Both the position numbers and the translations under genes were made by a program. From assembly GCF_043641665.1 (NCBI RefSeq), contig NC_092190.1, forward strand, positions 4,711,048 to 4,775,047: a DNA stretch of 64,000 nt, in the 5' to 3' direction. This DNA comes from Enoplosus armatus. Its lineage: Eukaryota > Chordata > Actinopteri > Centrarchiformes > Enoplosidae. Below the pieces are notes generated by a model. The model was not told where the DNA came from and did no database searches. It worked only from the letters and a program-made list of their open reading frames with translations. This document shows positions 13,001 to 40,300 of this stretch, piece by piece. How positions within the stretch are numbered: the first letter of the stretch is position 1; each line of letters starts with the position of its first letter.

Positions 13001-14062
13001 GCTTCTGAAAGCATAAACTACATCACTTCCTGTATACTAGATTGTGATCAAGTGAGACCTGCCAAATACCAGTTTTAAGAATAGTTATTGGCAAAACCTT
13101 TGTGAAACGAATGGTGGTTGAATATCTATTTTGTTCTAACGGAAAGAACTCAACTTTCCATTTGGGTTTTATATAAGGGAGAGTGATGTTGATGATTCTT
13201 CCACAAAGCAGCCAACAGCTGATAGTTCACTTTTCATTGACTCCTACTCTAAGATAAACAAAGACCTTCCAGGTTGAGGTGAATGAAACATGTTCACAGA
13301 TAAACTGGTCAATGTCCATGATTTTTTGTAAACCCAGTATTTTTTACATGCTATCTCTGTTAACTCACACTTCACATTACTCTTCTATCTGCCATGCTGT
13401 TTGCCTTTATTGTTATGGGTGCATGTGCTTCCATGATGTGTAACCTCTAAAAGTTGAATTTCTTGGTCAGTTTTTCTTCATTATTGCCTCTGTGACTGAA
13501 ACATTAAAGTTTGGGAAATATAACAGCCTTTTGATTCGTCCTCAAAACTAAGGAGTTGTGTCTGTGTGTGTATACATGTATTTAATGTTTCACGGTGCAT
13601 GTGCAGTCCACCCCTTTGTTCATGTGTTTGGGATCATTGATAATGGAGTATAGGCCCTTATTTGCATTCACACTGATTAACGGTCCTTCAGCTCATTGGT
13701 AAAGATTCCCTCCAAGGCCAGGGAGGAGTGACTGAGTAATGTACTGATATTTTTTGATTTATCAAAGAGTGAAATACATTGGAGGAAGCCCCGCCTAGAA
13801 TATGTGCGGTCAGAGAGGAGGAAAAAACAGGACCACTCACTCTGTGGCTTTTTAAACTCACTGTGTAGAATTTCAGCCTTTGGCGCACTCGCTAGCTGTT
13901 ACCCCAGGATTTTCACCAGATTGTCTTATTTTCCCACGAACCTATGCCCTTAGAATATGTGTTGTACAGTCATTTTTTTTCTGTTAAAGTCATGTTTTAG
14001 GATATGCACCAGACAGTAATTGTTTTAAAAAAAACTGTCATTTTGTATGACATTGTTCTGGA
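10026..14062. other. Intergenic sequence between the THAP-DDE gene and lats2
   Basis: No coding exon is recognisable on either strand. The open frames here are short, lack family motifs and lack splice-compatible neighbours. No canonical AATAAA follows the THAP-DDE stop within about 300 bases, so the 3' end of that gene is unplaced. A G-rich run is listed separately. Confidence 0.6.
11570..11594 (+). repeat. G-rich run with quadruplex potential
   Basis: Consecutive G runs separated by single T residues, a pattern compatible with a G-quadruplex on the + strand. It is intergenic and no function can be assigned. Confidence 0.6.
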
Positions 14063-14510
14063 CAATATTGGAATGTAACTAAGTACATTTACTCAAATAC
14101 TGTACAATTTTGAGGTACTCTACTAGAGTATTAACATTTTATTCGACCTCATACTTCTACTCCACTACCTTTTTAGGGAAATATTGTACTTTTTTACTCC
14201 ATTACATGTATTTGATAGCTTTAGTTACTAGTTACTTTGCAGATTTAGGTTATTAATACAAAACATAGTCAACTAATACATTAGGGTGTATTATTATTGG
14301 ATAAGCTACCCAGCAGCATACAAAGTAATCAAAATTAGCTTGCATCACAAATTATAATAATATACATTAGTCTGAAATGGGCCATTCTGCATGAGTACTT
14401 GAAGTATATTTTGATGCTAAGAGTTTGAATGCAAGACTTCCACTTGTAACAGAGTGTTTTTACACAGTGGTAGTACTACTTTAAAAGCTCTGAATACTTC
14501 TTCCACCAGT
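14063..14510 (+). mobile_element. Non-autonomous inverted-repeat DNA element, teleost 'AAGTACATTTACTC' family
   Basis: The left end (about GGAATGTAACTAAGTACAT) and right end (GAATACTTCTTCCACCAGTG) match the termini of an abundant fish repeat that I recall as starting with CAGTGGTGGAA at both ends. The interior keeps family phrases such as ATATTGTACTTTTTACTCC and GAATGCAAGACTTCCACTTG. It encodes no protein. Related half-copies occur at 41460-42260. Confidence 0.7.
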
Positions 14511-14699
14511 GGTCGTGGACTCTAAAAGAAGAGCACAGTAAAAAATATTTGTGCTAATATTAGCTAGCAAGCAAGTAGCATTTAACAAGTAACATTTACT
14601 GTTGCAGTTCCGCCTGGCTTTTTAGTGTTCACTGGTGCTGAGACCACATCTATTGAGCATGATAGGAGTAATTTGATTGATTTGTAGTTGCCTAAGTAA

Positions 14700-14850
14700 A
14701 AGAAAAACAGCCGGCGAGTGAAACTCGGGTACCAATAGACGATCTTTGGCCCAGTGCTGACGTGCGTCGGTCCGTCACGTGACCTGTGGAATGTTAACAA
14801 TGCAGCGAGTGTCCAACTTTGTGCTGCATTTCTGATCCTGCCTGGAGTCT
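14700..14850 (+). promoter_or_regulatory. lats2: Probable lats2 core promoter with CACGTG and TEAD-type sites
   Basis: A 10-bp palindrome GTCACGTGAC (14774-14783), a strong E-box of the USF/MITF/TFE type, is followed four bases later by TGGAATGT (14787-14794). That is the reverse complement of the optimal TEAD motif ACATTCCA. Both lie 200-220 bp upstream of the donor of the lats2 non-coding exon. LATS2 is a known transcriptional target of YAP-TEAD feedback, so the TEAD-like site is meaningful in context, although binding is only inferred. Confidence 0.5.
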
Positions 14851-14991
14851 GGGGAGAAAATGGAGGCTCATTTCATCATATTTACCCAGTTCCTCCGTCT
14901 TCGCTGAGCTCTTCGGCTGTCTCTACGCGCTTTGTCGTTTGACGGGATTTACTCTCCAATCTTGAGTTATTCTTGCTACTTCTATCACATG
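14800..14991 (+). other. lats2: lats2 non-coding first exon (5' UTR)
   Basis: The stretch is CpG-enriched and ends at a strong donor, CATG followed by GTAAGT at 14992. Its most likely acceptor partner is CCACAG just before 21737, which opens the exon carrying the lats2 start codon. The left boundary is an estimate because the transcription start is not visible. Mammalian LATS2 also has a non-coding first exon. Confidence 0.5.
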
Positions 14992-17208
14992 GTAAGTTGA
15001 GACTTACTTTTTTTGGGGAGGGGAGTGGTGGTGTAACTTATTTCCACGACTTGTTGCTGAGGAAAAAGTTCCGTCGCGGGTGTGTTTAAAGTGAGGTATG
15101 TAGAAAGAAGGGGGTTTATCCCCCTCTCGCTTTGTGTCTGTTTTAGGGTTAACAGGACTACCCCAATCCTCTCTGCATAGGAATGTTCTGGTGTTGCTCC
15201 TCTCAGCCCCCAGCCCCAGCCTGGGATACAGTTGGGAAGGCCACAGGACATTAACAGGGGTTTCCGAGGGTTTTCATGTCCAGGGGCCCCAGTCAAAGAC
15301 TGAAAACTACACAGACACCATTTTGTAACGGTTATAAAGCTTTGGCAAAAAGGTGGAGGGTAAACTTCTAAACAGAATAGTCTGTTTTCTACACTATCCC
15401 CTGGTGCTATTTCAAGTAATTGCAGTTATGCTGCAGACCCCAATTTAAGGACCTCTACGGGGCCAAAACTCCATGTTCAGTGATAGTAAAGGGGATCCAG
15501 GACATATCCAGCTATGGATTTACAGATGTTGTATATCAGAACACCCTTTGCTCATTTCACTGTTTTAGAGCAACACTGCATGCACAACTCTGTAATAACT
15601 ACAGAGTTATGATATGTGGTTAAAAACAGGCTGTCAAGAGATATAAATGTCTCTAGATTAACCCTGAAATGATTTGATATTTTTAAAAAGTTTTTTACAG
15701 GTAACACAATGGGAGAAATAGTATCTGAGTCTGTCAGAATAAAAGAGGGGACATATAGGGGGGGAAAGTGGAAAAAAATGGACAGGATGCACGCAGATCA
15801 TTTGTTTTGAATTTGCTATTTCCACTCTATTCCAAGCCTAAAGGCCAGCATAGTTTGGCACCGATGCAACCATGTGTTTCATTCAGGTGTGCTGCTACTA
15901 CTACTACGCTCTAACACACACACACAGAGTCTCTCTTTCTGTTTGACACACTTTTACTACATTTAATTGCCCGCAGTGTTTGGTCTTTATCAGTCCAGGT
16001 GTTTGATTTGTTAAGAACTCACCTGGCAGCAGGTACGCAGCCCCTTCAGTACCAGCAGACTCCTCTGAATGCCGAGCAGCAGGCCCGAGTTATGCAAACC
16101 AAATCATAACACCCAAGTTTTATTTAGACTTTATGTTCCTGCCAGTGTGTTTTCCTAAGGCGAGAGGTCACATTCTTTAAACAATTAGGCCTATTATACT
16201 TAGGCTATGGTGGTGTAACAGTGTGTCGTCAGGTATCAGGCCACAGCTGGATTTAATTCTGTCAGGCAGTGCAGAGGCATCTGTCAGGGAAGTCATCCCT
16301 GCAGTGGGAAATCACCACCAGACTACAGACAGATGCTGGCAGATGTTGGCTGTGGCCATTTAAACTGTGTTGTTCGTTTTACTGTACACCAGCAGGTAAC
16401 CAGGTCTTGCTCTGAAAATAAAACAACAAACCAGGTGGCAAAATAGCGAAGAAGCTTTGTGAAATTTGGGATGAGACAGCCACTGTGTCTCAAGCTGTAA
16501 ACTCTGGCTCTTGTGCTGTGCCAAGGTCTGGTTTCAATTTGATGTGCATGTGTGTCTGTTTCTGGAGGACAGCGCTGGTACAGTGTCTGTGACGTCACCT
16601 GTAGATTTCATACGAGATGTTTTGGATGCTGATGTTGGATTTACCATCTTTTCTGTTCACCTGGGCTCAGATTACAGGGTTTCGACAAGTCTACCTGTTT
16701 TTAAATCGACTCATACATAGGAGAAATGTAAGATTATGTAAACTGGAGGAGTGCAAAATTGCACTAAATTAAATAAACAATAGGGCATCACACACAGAGA
16801 GATTAAAATCATCTTTCCAGGGGGAGTTCCACACCACTTTGGCTTTCTGTTGCTCTCTCAGGCTAATCTCTCTCTCTCTCATACAGACACATGCACTCTC
16901 CCTCAACTGGTCTTTGTCTGTATGCATAAGATGAGTCTTGGAAGATATGTTAGCTGAGGCGGCCTGTGCCACTAGCTGTTCCCACATCTCAGCGATCCAT
17001 TAAATCTGCAGGCCATTATGGAAGTTCTGTCTCCATAATTTCCCAAATAAAGCAGAGACAGTATTGTCCAGATCAAACAGGTTAGATATTATCTGGGCAG
17101 CACTCATAAAGTCTGGCAACAGTCAGGAGGGGTCAGACGTAACCGGTGAAGTACTCACATTACCAAATATTCAGTGCTGAATATTGGTGCGGACTAAGAT
17201 CTCATAAC

Positions 17209-18132
17209 ATATCGACACCCTCTTAAAATAATGACCTAAGTCATTTTTTCAGGTTTTTCAGAAAACACAAAAAACTGAATCAAATATTGAATATATGATA
17301 TTTATTAATAATTTCCCTCAAAAAGGTTATGACAATAGATGACTATTGACATACTAATAACAATGTCTGTCAATTATGTAACATAAGAGGAATAAATGAC
17401 TTAGGCAAATTTTTGAACATGCCTTTGTGACTTAAGCAATTTTAAACCTTCAACTCTGATAACTAATATTATGTTCAAGTGAGATTTTCATTAAATAAAA
17501 ACACAAAAGTAAAGAGGATCCTTTGTAATTAGTTATACACATCATTTCTAGCTGTTAGATTATAATACAGTATTCAAATCTTTCTAAATTAGATCATGTA
17601 ATGTGGTAGAAATAAAACAAAAACTGTAGATGAAAAGAGTTCACAGAAAGCCTATCACTTGTAACAGCCACAGATTCTGGTGCCTTTCCACTGTTTGCTA
17701 AATGCTAGCTTCATGGACTTAGCTATTTTGCTGACTAAAATGCTGACTAAAAAGACTGAATAAAAAGACTAAATAACTATGCAATATTTATAGCCTAGCC
17801 TATATTATAGTAAACCTCATCATTTACCAATAGGGGACAAGCCCTGAATCATGGAAATAACTTCAGTGGCTAGGTAGATTTTCATTCGTCTTGAAGCAGC
17901 CGCCATCTTGAAAAGCTTGTAAAATTGCCTAAGTCACATTGTCTTTTGACTTAGGCAAACACACTCTTGACACTCAGGTCATTATACCACAGGGGTAGAC
18001 TCGCATGATCTGTTCAACTGAGGGTGCAGGCGATTTTACCAGAGGTGGCCAGCATCATGACAAAATGATTTAGGCAAAAAAATCATTTTTGTCAAAAAAT
18101 GACGTAGGCCATTATTTTAGGAAGGTGACGAT
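17209..18132. mobile_element. Non-autonomous inverted-repeat element with internal GACTTAGGCA repeats
   Basis: The ends are inverted copies of about 40 bp: ATATCGACACCCTCTTAAAA at the left and, reading the right end inward, ATATCGTCACCTTCCTAAAA. Both continue into AATGRCCTAMGTCATTTTTT. About 920 bp separate the outer ends. At least seven copies of a GACTTAGGCA-like motif in both orientations lie inside, including near 17230, 17397, 17430, 17928, 17946, 18068 and 18100. No transposase frame is present. A perfect YY1-type GCCGCCATCTTG lies at 17899-17910. I cannot assign a superfamily because the target-site duplication is unclear. Confidence 0.75.
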
Positions 18133-18281
18133 ATTTAAAATCCAAAATATGCATCCCGTTTAAACTTCAAAACTGTCTAAATAAGAAGTCACCAACAAGA
18201 TACACACTTTTCCAAAGATTTAGTGGGGGAAAAAAGTTGTCTATTTTCAAAGAGAGTTTTTTGGCTTTCTTGAAGTCAACA

Positions 18282-18297
18282 TCTAGTGGCCACTAGA
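18282..18297. repeat. Perfect 16-bp palindrome TCTAGTGGCCACTAGA
   Basis: The sequence equals its own reverse complement. It sits about 150 bp outside the right end of the inverted-repeat element. Similar 'CTAGTGGCC' phrases are common in fish repeats, so it may be a repeat fragment. Confidence 0.7.
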
Positions 18298-20525
18298 GGA
18301 ACTGCAGGTTAAAGTGAATCACATTGGCTTTGTCATTCAGTTGATTGGTTGTTTTCCCAAAAACATACGAAAAATCTGTTGAAGGCCAGAATATTTCACT
18401 TGTTTCCTGTGCAAATTATTTCATAGAGTTCTTGAAGTGACATTTTTGTGATTTCTTTCTTCACTGTTAAAGGGAAATTGTCAATATGAGTGGAATTATC
18501 TTTACCTTGTGGCAGATTTTTGAATTGACTTATTTTACAAAAATCATCATTAACAAGACTAAATAAAGTTGAGGTTTTCTTCAGTGCACATTTTTGTTGC
18601 ATGAAGTGACCATTTTCAGGTTGAATGTGGTCCAATTTAGAGTCAGAGGTTAAGAGTCAGGTCAGAGTAGAGATAAGGCTTAGGTATGTATTGTTGAAGA
18701 TTAAGGTTAAGTAAGCTGTGTGTTGGTAGATGTGTGTATGAGTTGTGGTTTTCAGCAGAGCAATGTCTTAACACTTTTTTTCCTGGTAAATCTTTACGGT
18801 TGGACCTGCCCCAGCACCCTCCTAAAGCCTCTTTCCAGACAGAGATCATCCTTAATTCTTGTTTTTGGTTTATTTTGGTCAGCATAGACTGTCCCATGAT
18901 TCAGGGTTATGAGGTTACTTGTAGTTACTTGTGGAATGGAATGTTCATTGGTCGGCCATGGCGCCTAAAGCATCACAGGAATGGAGGCAAGAGATCCCAG
19001 AGACGAGGCAACATTTATGTAGCTTGGCACCCTTGGCTCCACCCTACCCCACCACCCACCAATATAAAAAAAACATGTTTTTGTCTACACAAAGTTTTAT
19101 CTGTACAAACAGTGAGGGCTGTGTCCTTCTTAGAAATGGCCCAAGGGATGTAGACTGCCAGGGAGGAGGCGGGTGGGGGTGTAGCTAAAGGGCTTCTTAT
19201 GTTTGGCTACTTTGGGGTGAATGCCATAATCCCAGTACTGCATCAACTGGAAAGTAGCTCTGGGCGGTGTGGTTGAGATCATTATCACAAGATTAATAAG
19301 AAGACATTTTTTGTATTTAGATACAGAATATAACAACTTGGCAAATGTATAAATCCCATGAAATAATCAAATGAATGTTCACTGTAATGAACTTCCATCG
19401 TTTGGCATCACATAAGACCAAAATCGTCAACGTGGTATTTTTCCCCACTTTAAATTCCCATTTGAAATACTCAGTGTTTCCCAACACAGACACACTGGGG
19501 TCCACTGGAAAATGCATCTAAATAAATACTACAATATTCCTGAGTTTCAGCTCCCATTTGCTATGAAGAAGAGATCAAGAGAATGAGAATCAGAGCTGTA
19601 GCAAATTTGACCCGGACCTTGTGCCTCCGCTATGATGAACCTTCAAAATATTTCCTACAGATACTATTTGCTAACAGTTAAGCTAACTCTCCCTGTTGAA
19701 ACAGACTTAGCCATGGGTTAAACTGACTACAAACACATTTTAAATGATTGAACACAGCTTGTCTTTATGCCTGCGGTACGTGGATATGTTTTAAGCACAA
19801 AAGGTGTCCTGATACATGAAATAACCGATTTAGAGGCGGGAACGCCTTCAACTCACCACTTATTTTCATATGTCAGGATAATTGTGGCTCAAATAATCAG
19901 GTTAATTTCTTTTACTAATCTACCTGTCAGACCTTTTGAAATACAACCAGATCAATTAAAGGTTGCTTAACAAAATGGTTGGAATAGCAGGCAAGATTTT
20001 AAAACCACAGCCATGTCGAAACCTGCCAGAATGTGATCGTGTCTGGCTGTTTTTCAGAGTAGGTAACAAACCAGATTGGTATCTGGAGACCAGACTTCAC
20101 CTGTCAGCCAGACGGAAATCTTCTCTGGCTGAGGAAGATATTTGAAGCTTGTGAGCCGCTCAGTTGGACAGGAAACCAACCCGCCTGTCAGTTTCTGGGT
20201 CTAAGAGGTATTGCTTGGTTAGTAAAGTGAGACTTAAATTAAGTGGATAAGAAAGAAAACCAACCAATACATGGTGAAAAGTGAATGTACAAGTGAAATA
20301 TGTCCTCCCCCTTAGTGTTCTGGGATGTTCCTCTTGGTTTGGTTTTGTCACTTGCATTCAAAATCAAGAATTTAGAAATTGCATAATCTCAATTTTGTCA
20401 TACTGTCCAAACTGTTAATTCAGATGAATGAGGAGCACGTCACATATAGTGACTAGGGTCAGATAGTTAAATTGAATATTGTATTGGCCTTTGGGAAGAT
20501 CAGATACGGTCCAACATTTTCACAC

Positions 20526-20612
20526 CCTGATGTTAGCATTGTATAGTATATAGTATAGTACAGTATATAGTACAGCCTCACAGAGCCTTGTTGTTGATTC
20601 TTAGTCTTGTTT
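20526..20612 (+). repeat. Fragment of the dispersed repeat seen at 57460-58040
   Basis: The phrases CTGATGTTAGCATT, TACAGCCTCACAGAGC and TTCTTAGTCTTGTTTTC match the 3' part of the long repeat at 57460-58040. They are interrupted here by a small expansion of TATAGTA units. Confidence 0.55.
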
Positions 20613-21754
20613 TCATCCTGCTAGTTGCCCATAAGATAATTGTGTCATGGGGGAGTTTTATTGTCCCAGGATGGTCTACATTACTTTGAATTTGTGGGGA
20701 AATGCTATCGGCAGCATCAGTACAGAAACACTGGTATCAGCATGAGCTTTGGATTCACAGTTATAACCATATACAACTTGTGCCGCAGTCTGTCAGTGTT
20801 TGTTTCATGTAATATTGTTGCTCTCTGTCTTCTCATCCTCTCTATTTAATGCTGCAAAAACCTTCCAAACCACCTCACATCTCATGTAACACAAGTGTTT
20901 TACGTTGGACTGCAGGTCCTCACGTGAGGCTCCTGACAGGAACATGTGCATTTATTCCACATGTCATCCCATCTGCCCTGAAGGAGTAACGCTGTTGTGG
21001 CAGAATGTGGTGTATGTTTCTCCAGATAAGACTGTCAAATGGTGTTAAATGTGTGATCACAGGGAAGCATCACAGGCAGAGAGGCTGACGCAGGGAGGGC
21101 TGCTGACTTGTTTTGACCCCACGTTGGAGCTCTGCGCTCTCGCAAGGGTGTTTACCGATGACCACGTAGCAGAAATATGCGGTGACAGGCTGACTTTTGC
21201 AACCGCAGCTATGCATTGGTGGGGTGCAGAGGGAGGCAGGTGATGTTTTATGACCCCTAGCATTCCTGAATTATGCATTAGGTATGCATCAGTGCTGCTT
21301 ATGCACTACTAATACTGAGTCTGACTTCCAGACTTACAGGTTAGTACCAGTCTCAAACTGGTCCCATGTGACGTTTGTCATATATTACTGAAAATCAAGT
21401 CATTTGACATAAAAATTAAGGTTTCACTTGTTAATCAATAGCCTGCTGCAATGCACTGACAACACCAGCATGTATAACAACATCTATAAAACTCCAAAGC
21501 TTTTACCTTCTGTTACAGCAGGATGTCTTAGACCCTTTTGTGGCGTCCTCTCTGATGAGCCGTTAACATTTCTGCTTCACTTCTACATATTTGGTCTTTT
21601 TAATTAAAAGCACAACTCTCCTGCGCTTAAGATGTAAGCTGCCCAGTGCTTGCTTTTAATTTTAGAAAATAACAAAAACACGAACGCTGTGCATGACCAC
21701 AGTCTCCATGCTCTAACTCCATCTCTTCCTCCACAGGCGAAGATTGGCAGCATC

Positions 21755-21823
21755 ATGGTTTGGCTCCGTGGTGCCCTCGTGACCGGCTGTATTTCCTGGA
21801 ATAAGCTGGAACCTGAGCCTTGA
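21755..21823 (+). promoter_or_regulatory. lats2: lats2 upstream ORF 1 (22 codons)
   Basis: An ATG in the second exon's 5' UTR opens a 22-residue frame (begins MVWLRGALVTG) and stops at TGA before the main start. Its context is weak to moderate. Together with the next upstream ORF it could reduce translation of lats2. Confidence 0.5.
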
Positions 21824-21833
21824 AAGCCACACC

Positions 21834-21848
21834 ATGGAATGCCTGTAG
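21834..21848 (+). promoter_or_regulatory. lats2: lats2 upstream ORF 2, minimal four-codon frame in optimal context
   Basis: ACCATGG at 21831-21837 is an ideal initiation context, and the frame encodes only MECL before TAG. It lies 248 bases upstream of the lats2 initiator. No other ATG occurs between it and the main start, so reinitiation is possible. Confidence 0.55.
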
Positions 21849-22036
21849 TACCGCACCTCACCTTCATCCAGCCCACCAGCATCAGCAGGAATCAGAAACA
21901 CAAAGAGAGACACAAACAAATAAGGGACACAGAGGAGGACTCCAAAATCTGTGCTTGTGTGCCTGGAGACTCTTTATCTATTTAGGTCATCCAGCTTGAA
22001 AGGGATCTTTTGGAGGGTGTAGGGGAGTGAGTGCCA

Positions 22037-22056
22037 GTGTGTGTGTGTGTGTGTGT
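22037..22056. repeat. (GT)n microsatellite in lats2 5' UTR
   Basis: About ten GT units in the exon just 40 bases before the lats2 start codon. Confidence 0.9.
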
Positions 22057-22096
22057 TTCCCTTTTAGAGTAGGGGCCTGCCCTGGGCACTGAGGCC

Positions 22097-37306
<15,210 letters not shown>

Positions 37307-40300
37307 AGCTGCAGACTGACAGGCTTCCTGAGCAGCGTGTGTCTATTAATGCTCATCATTCAGCTCATGACTCCCCCACCTACCACTGCTCTTCTTCTGC
37401 ATATGTGTCTGTGTGTAGAGGTGTGCATGCTACACAGGCGTGTCTGTGTATGTTTCTGCATACCTGGCATGTGTGACTGTTAAGTTGCAGGAGCAGGATT
37501 GATGAACATTGCCACCTTGTGGAATCTATAGTGCATCCACATTGACTCCAAATACAAAACTCCCCTGATCCAGGACCAAAAAACAACATTCTGTATGTGA
37601 CTGCATCGAGGGTGAAGCAGATGCCATCAGAAGAGCAAGACTCAGAAACTGTACAGGTTGAAAGGAGATAGTTAATATTCTTGGGAATGTAAGGATGTCT
37701 GGATCACAGACAAGATTTGTAATTCGAGGACTGCTTCTGGTTTCTCCAGCGGTTTCTTGTCCCATTCCTTCCACCCTTGTGTCTTACGGACGACTGAAAC
37801 ACCTACACGGTGATCTTCTGACACAGGAGCTACTTCCTGTTCTACCTGAGCTGCTTTACACTCAAAATATTGGACACGGCAATGTGTGAAGAGTGGAACC
37901 AGTTTACTCGTCGATCACGGGGGGGGGGGACTGAATAAGCAACACGCCTCTTTCACAGCTGCTGCAAAATAAGCTACAAAGACACTGCATGCACGTGCAC
38001 ACACTCACGGACACGTGTCCAGTACAGGTGGTGGTCAGTCATAAAGGGTGAATAAGGTCTCTGCAGGTAGATTTCAGTGTCCATGTTGATGTTTCAAAAA
38101 GGTGGCTCAGACTAGATGGACGAATAAATTCTCCCAGTCACCCACAGAGAAATAGTCCCTTTTGGAAGCATTCAGTTTTTAAATCTCTGCATTTGTAGCT
38201 GATTGGATTTCAAAAATTAGATTCAATTGAACCAAACAAAATATTTTTGGTTGCTCCATCTATCTTATGTATCCTCAACTGCCTCATTTTGTGCCAACTG
38301 TAGTTCAGTGTAAAGCTTTGTCCTTAAGATGGAGCCTGATCCCTCTTCCCTCAGAGGTTGCTGTTACAAATGTCTTTGTGTGTATAAAATACTTCCTGTT
38401 ACTGATTGTCTATTCTAACTGACAATTTCAAAGCTCACCATCCAAAAAATGCTTAACTTACACCGGCACAAAGAGCATGTGTAGAGTTTGAATGGGGCCT
38501 GATTCTGTTTTAGCCCGATCCAAGACTGAACCGCTGTAGTATTTATTGAGCCCAAGCCTTATTAAAACCAGAAATGTCACTGTAGGCCAGACATGCAGTG
38601 ACTTTCTACTCATAAATTACTGGACGAATTGGATCGGATGAAAAATGTTAACATTCTTGTTAACTGGGGGGCATAATTTTGCGTAATTTCCCATTTTTTG
38701 TTTTATTGAAAGAACTGATGAATGGAATGAAACCCAACCTGGTTCAAGAAAATTAAGAGCCAGACCTGGACAGGCCTGAACCTGTCTGGTCAGATGAGGC
38801 TGAGTTGGTTTCTGACACACACACACACGCATACACATACACATTCACCAAGATGCACAATTTTACAGCTATTTTGCAAAGATCAGTCCCACAGTTGCAT
38901 TGTAACTTAACCAGCCTCCTCTATCTTCTGGAGGCAGTCATGAAAACACAAAGCAACATGTTCTTAGAACAGCAAACATGTGATAGTATGACTATGTGCA
39001 ATACAAAAAAATACATTATATATAGTTTTCTAAACACTTAATATCCTTTTTGAACGTTTAGTACTGAAATGTACAAATATATTGGTTTATATATATTTCC
39101 TCTTTTCAGTTACAACATGCTGCTTATTATTGTGGTTAATATTATTTACATTATTATTATAATTGTTATTACATGTGTACCTGTTTTTTCTTTTGTTGTG
39201 GCTTAAAGAAGCGTTGGCTTACTTGCCGAGTGTGCTTGGGTTTTGAAAGTAATGAGCTGTGTGCCTTTTCTAATTGAATGTTGGGGTGTGAGTCGCCACT
39301 CGATGACGAAGGAGACGACAGTGATGATCAGTGTTTTGCAGAACATCGATGGTAGACTCTTCGCCTTCTGCAGCCAGGCTGGTCCTGGTTGCGGGAGAGG
39401 AAGGGTGTAAAGGATTCTGGTTCAGAGAGAGATGGAACAGAGTAGATAAAAGTTAGAGGAAGAGGAGGAGCGAGGCAGGTTGGCTTCAGGAAACGTAATT
39501 TGAAACACGAATGAATAGCTTTCTCTGTTTTACAAAACCGCAAATGGTTAAACTTCAACAAAGAGTTAGTTTGGTACATTTTCTTTATTTATCCGAAATG
39601 ACCACAAGTTTGAGTGTTGTTTAACTCCTGTGCCATGTTCTGTATTAGAGCTCTGCTGCCCAGCAGGCGACACTACCACCCAGTACCTTCTTGCTTATTG
39701 ACAATCAGTGAACAGTGACTGCTCTCTTTGTGTCAGACTGAACGGTTTGTTCAATTAGCACCAAACTGTTGCAACAGTATTCTGAATTTGACTGGGAATG
39801 CTAAAGAAGTGAGAACTTCTCTGATGCATAACTGATGGAAATGTGTGGATCAGATTTGTTACAGTTTGTTGGGTTTTTGTTTTTTTTATTTTGCTTGACA
39901 ATGTATTGAAAGTTTGTTTTTCTGTAAATGTGCCTTGTTTTCTAAAGTGAGCAGCACAATCTTAAACAATTGCCTTCTTATTTTCATCTCTTTTACCTGT
40001 TATCATTCTTGATCTTAGGGAAGCTGACTTTCACATTCACCTTTCACATTCACACTGGCTTTGTTTACATGCACCAACAATCCTCTTCTTGTTCTGCTCA
40101 GTAACTTGCAGTAAATAGAATTAGATAAGGCAGAAGTTGAGGGAACGTGGGCAGAACAATAAATTACAACTCCTGACGTCAAAGACTGATGAGATGTATG
40201 ATCTGATGGTGGCTTTTTCCCTTAAAGTCACATGGAAATAACATTTAGATGCCATTTTTCTTTAACTCCATGTATTTCTGGTTGCAACATATTGTTTTAG

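Larger units (their letters stand above)
14992..21736 (+). other. lats2: lats2 5' UTR intron
   Basis: An intron of about 6.7 kb. It holds an inverted-repeat element (17209-18132), a palindrome (18282-18297) and a fragment of a dispersed repeat (20526-20612), each listed separately. Between 21040 and 21300 the sequence is less AT-rich and contains three ATGCAT/ATGCAC-like octamer elements and a GCATTCCT TEAD-like site. I see no coding exon. Confidence 0.5.
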
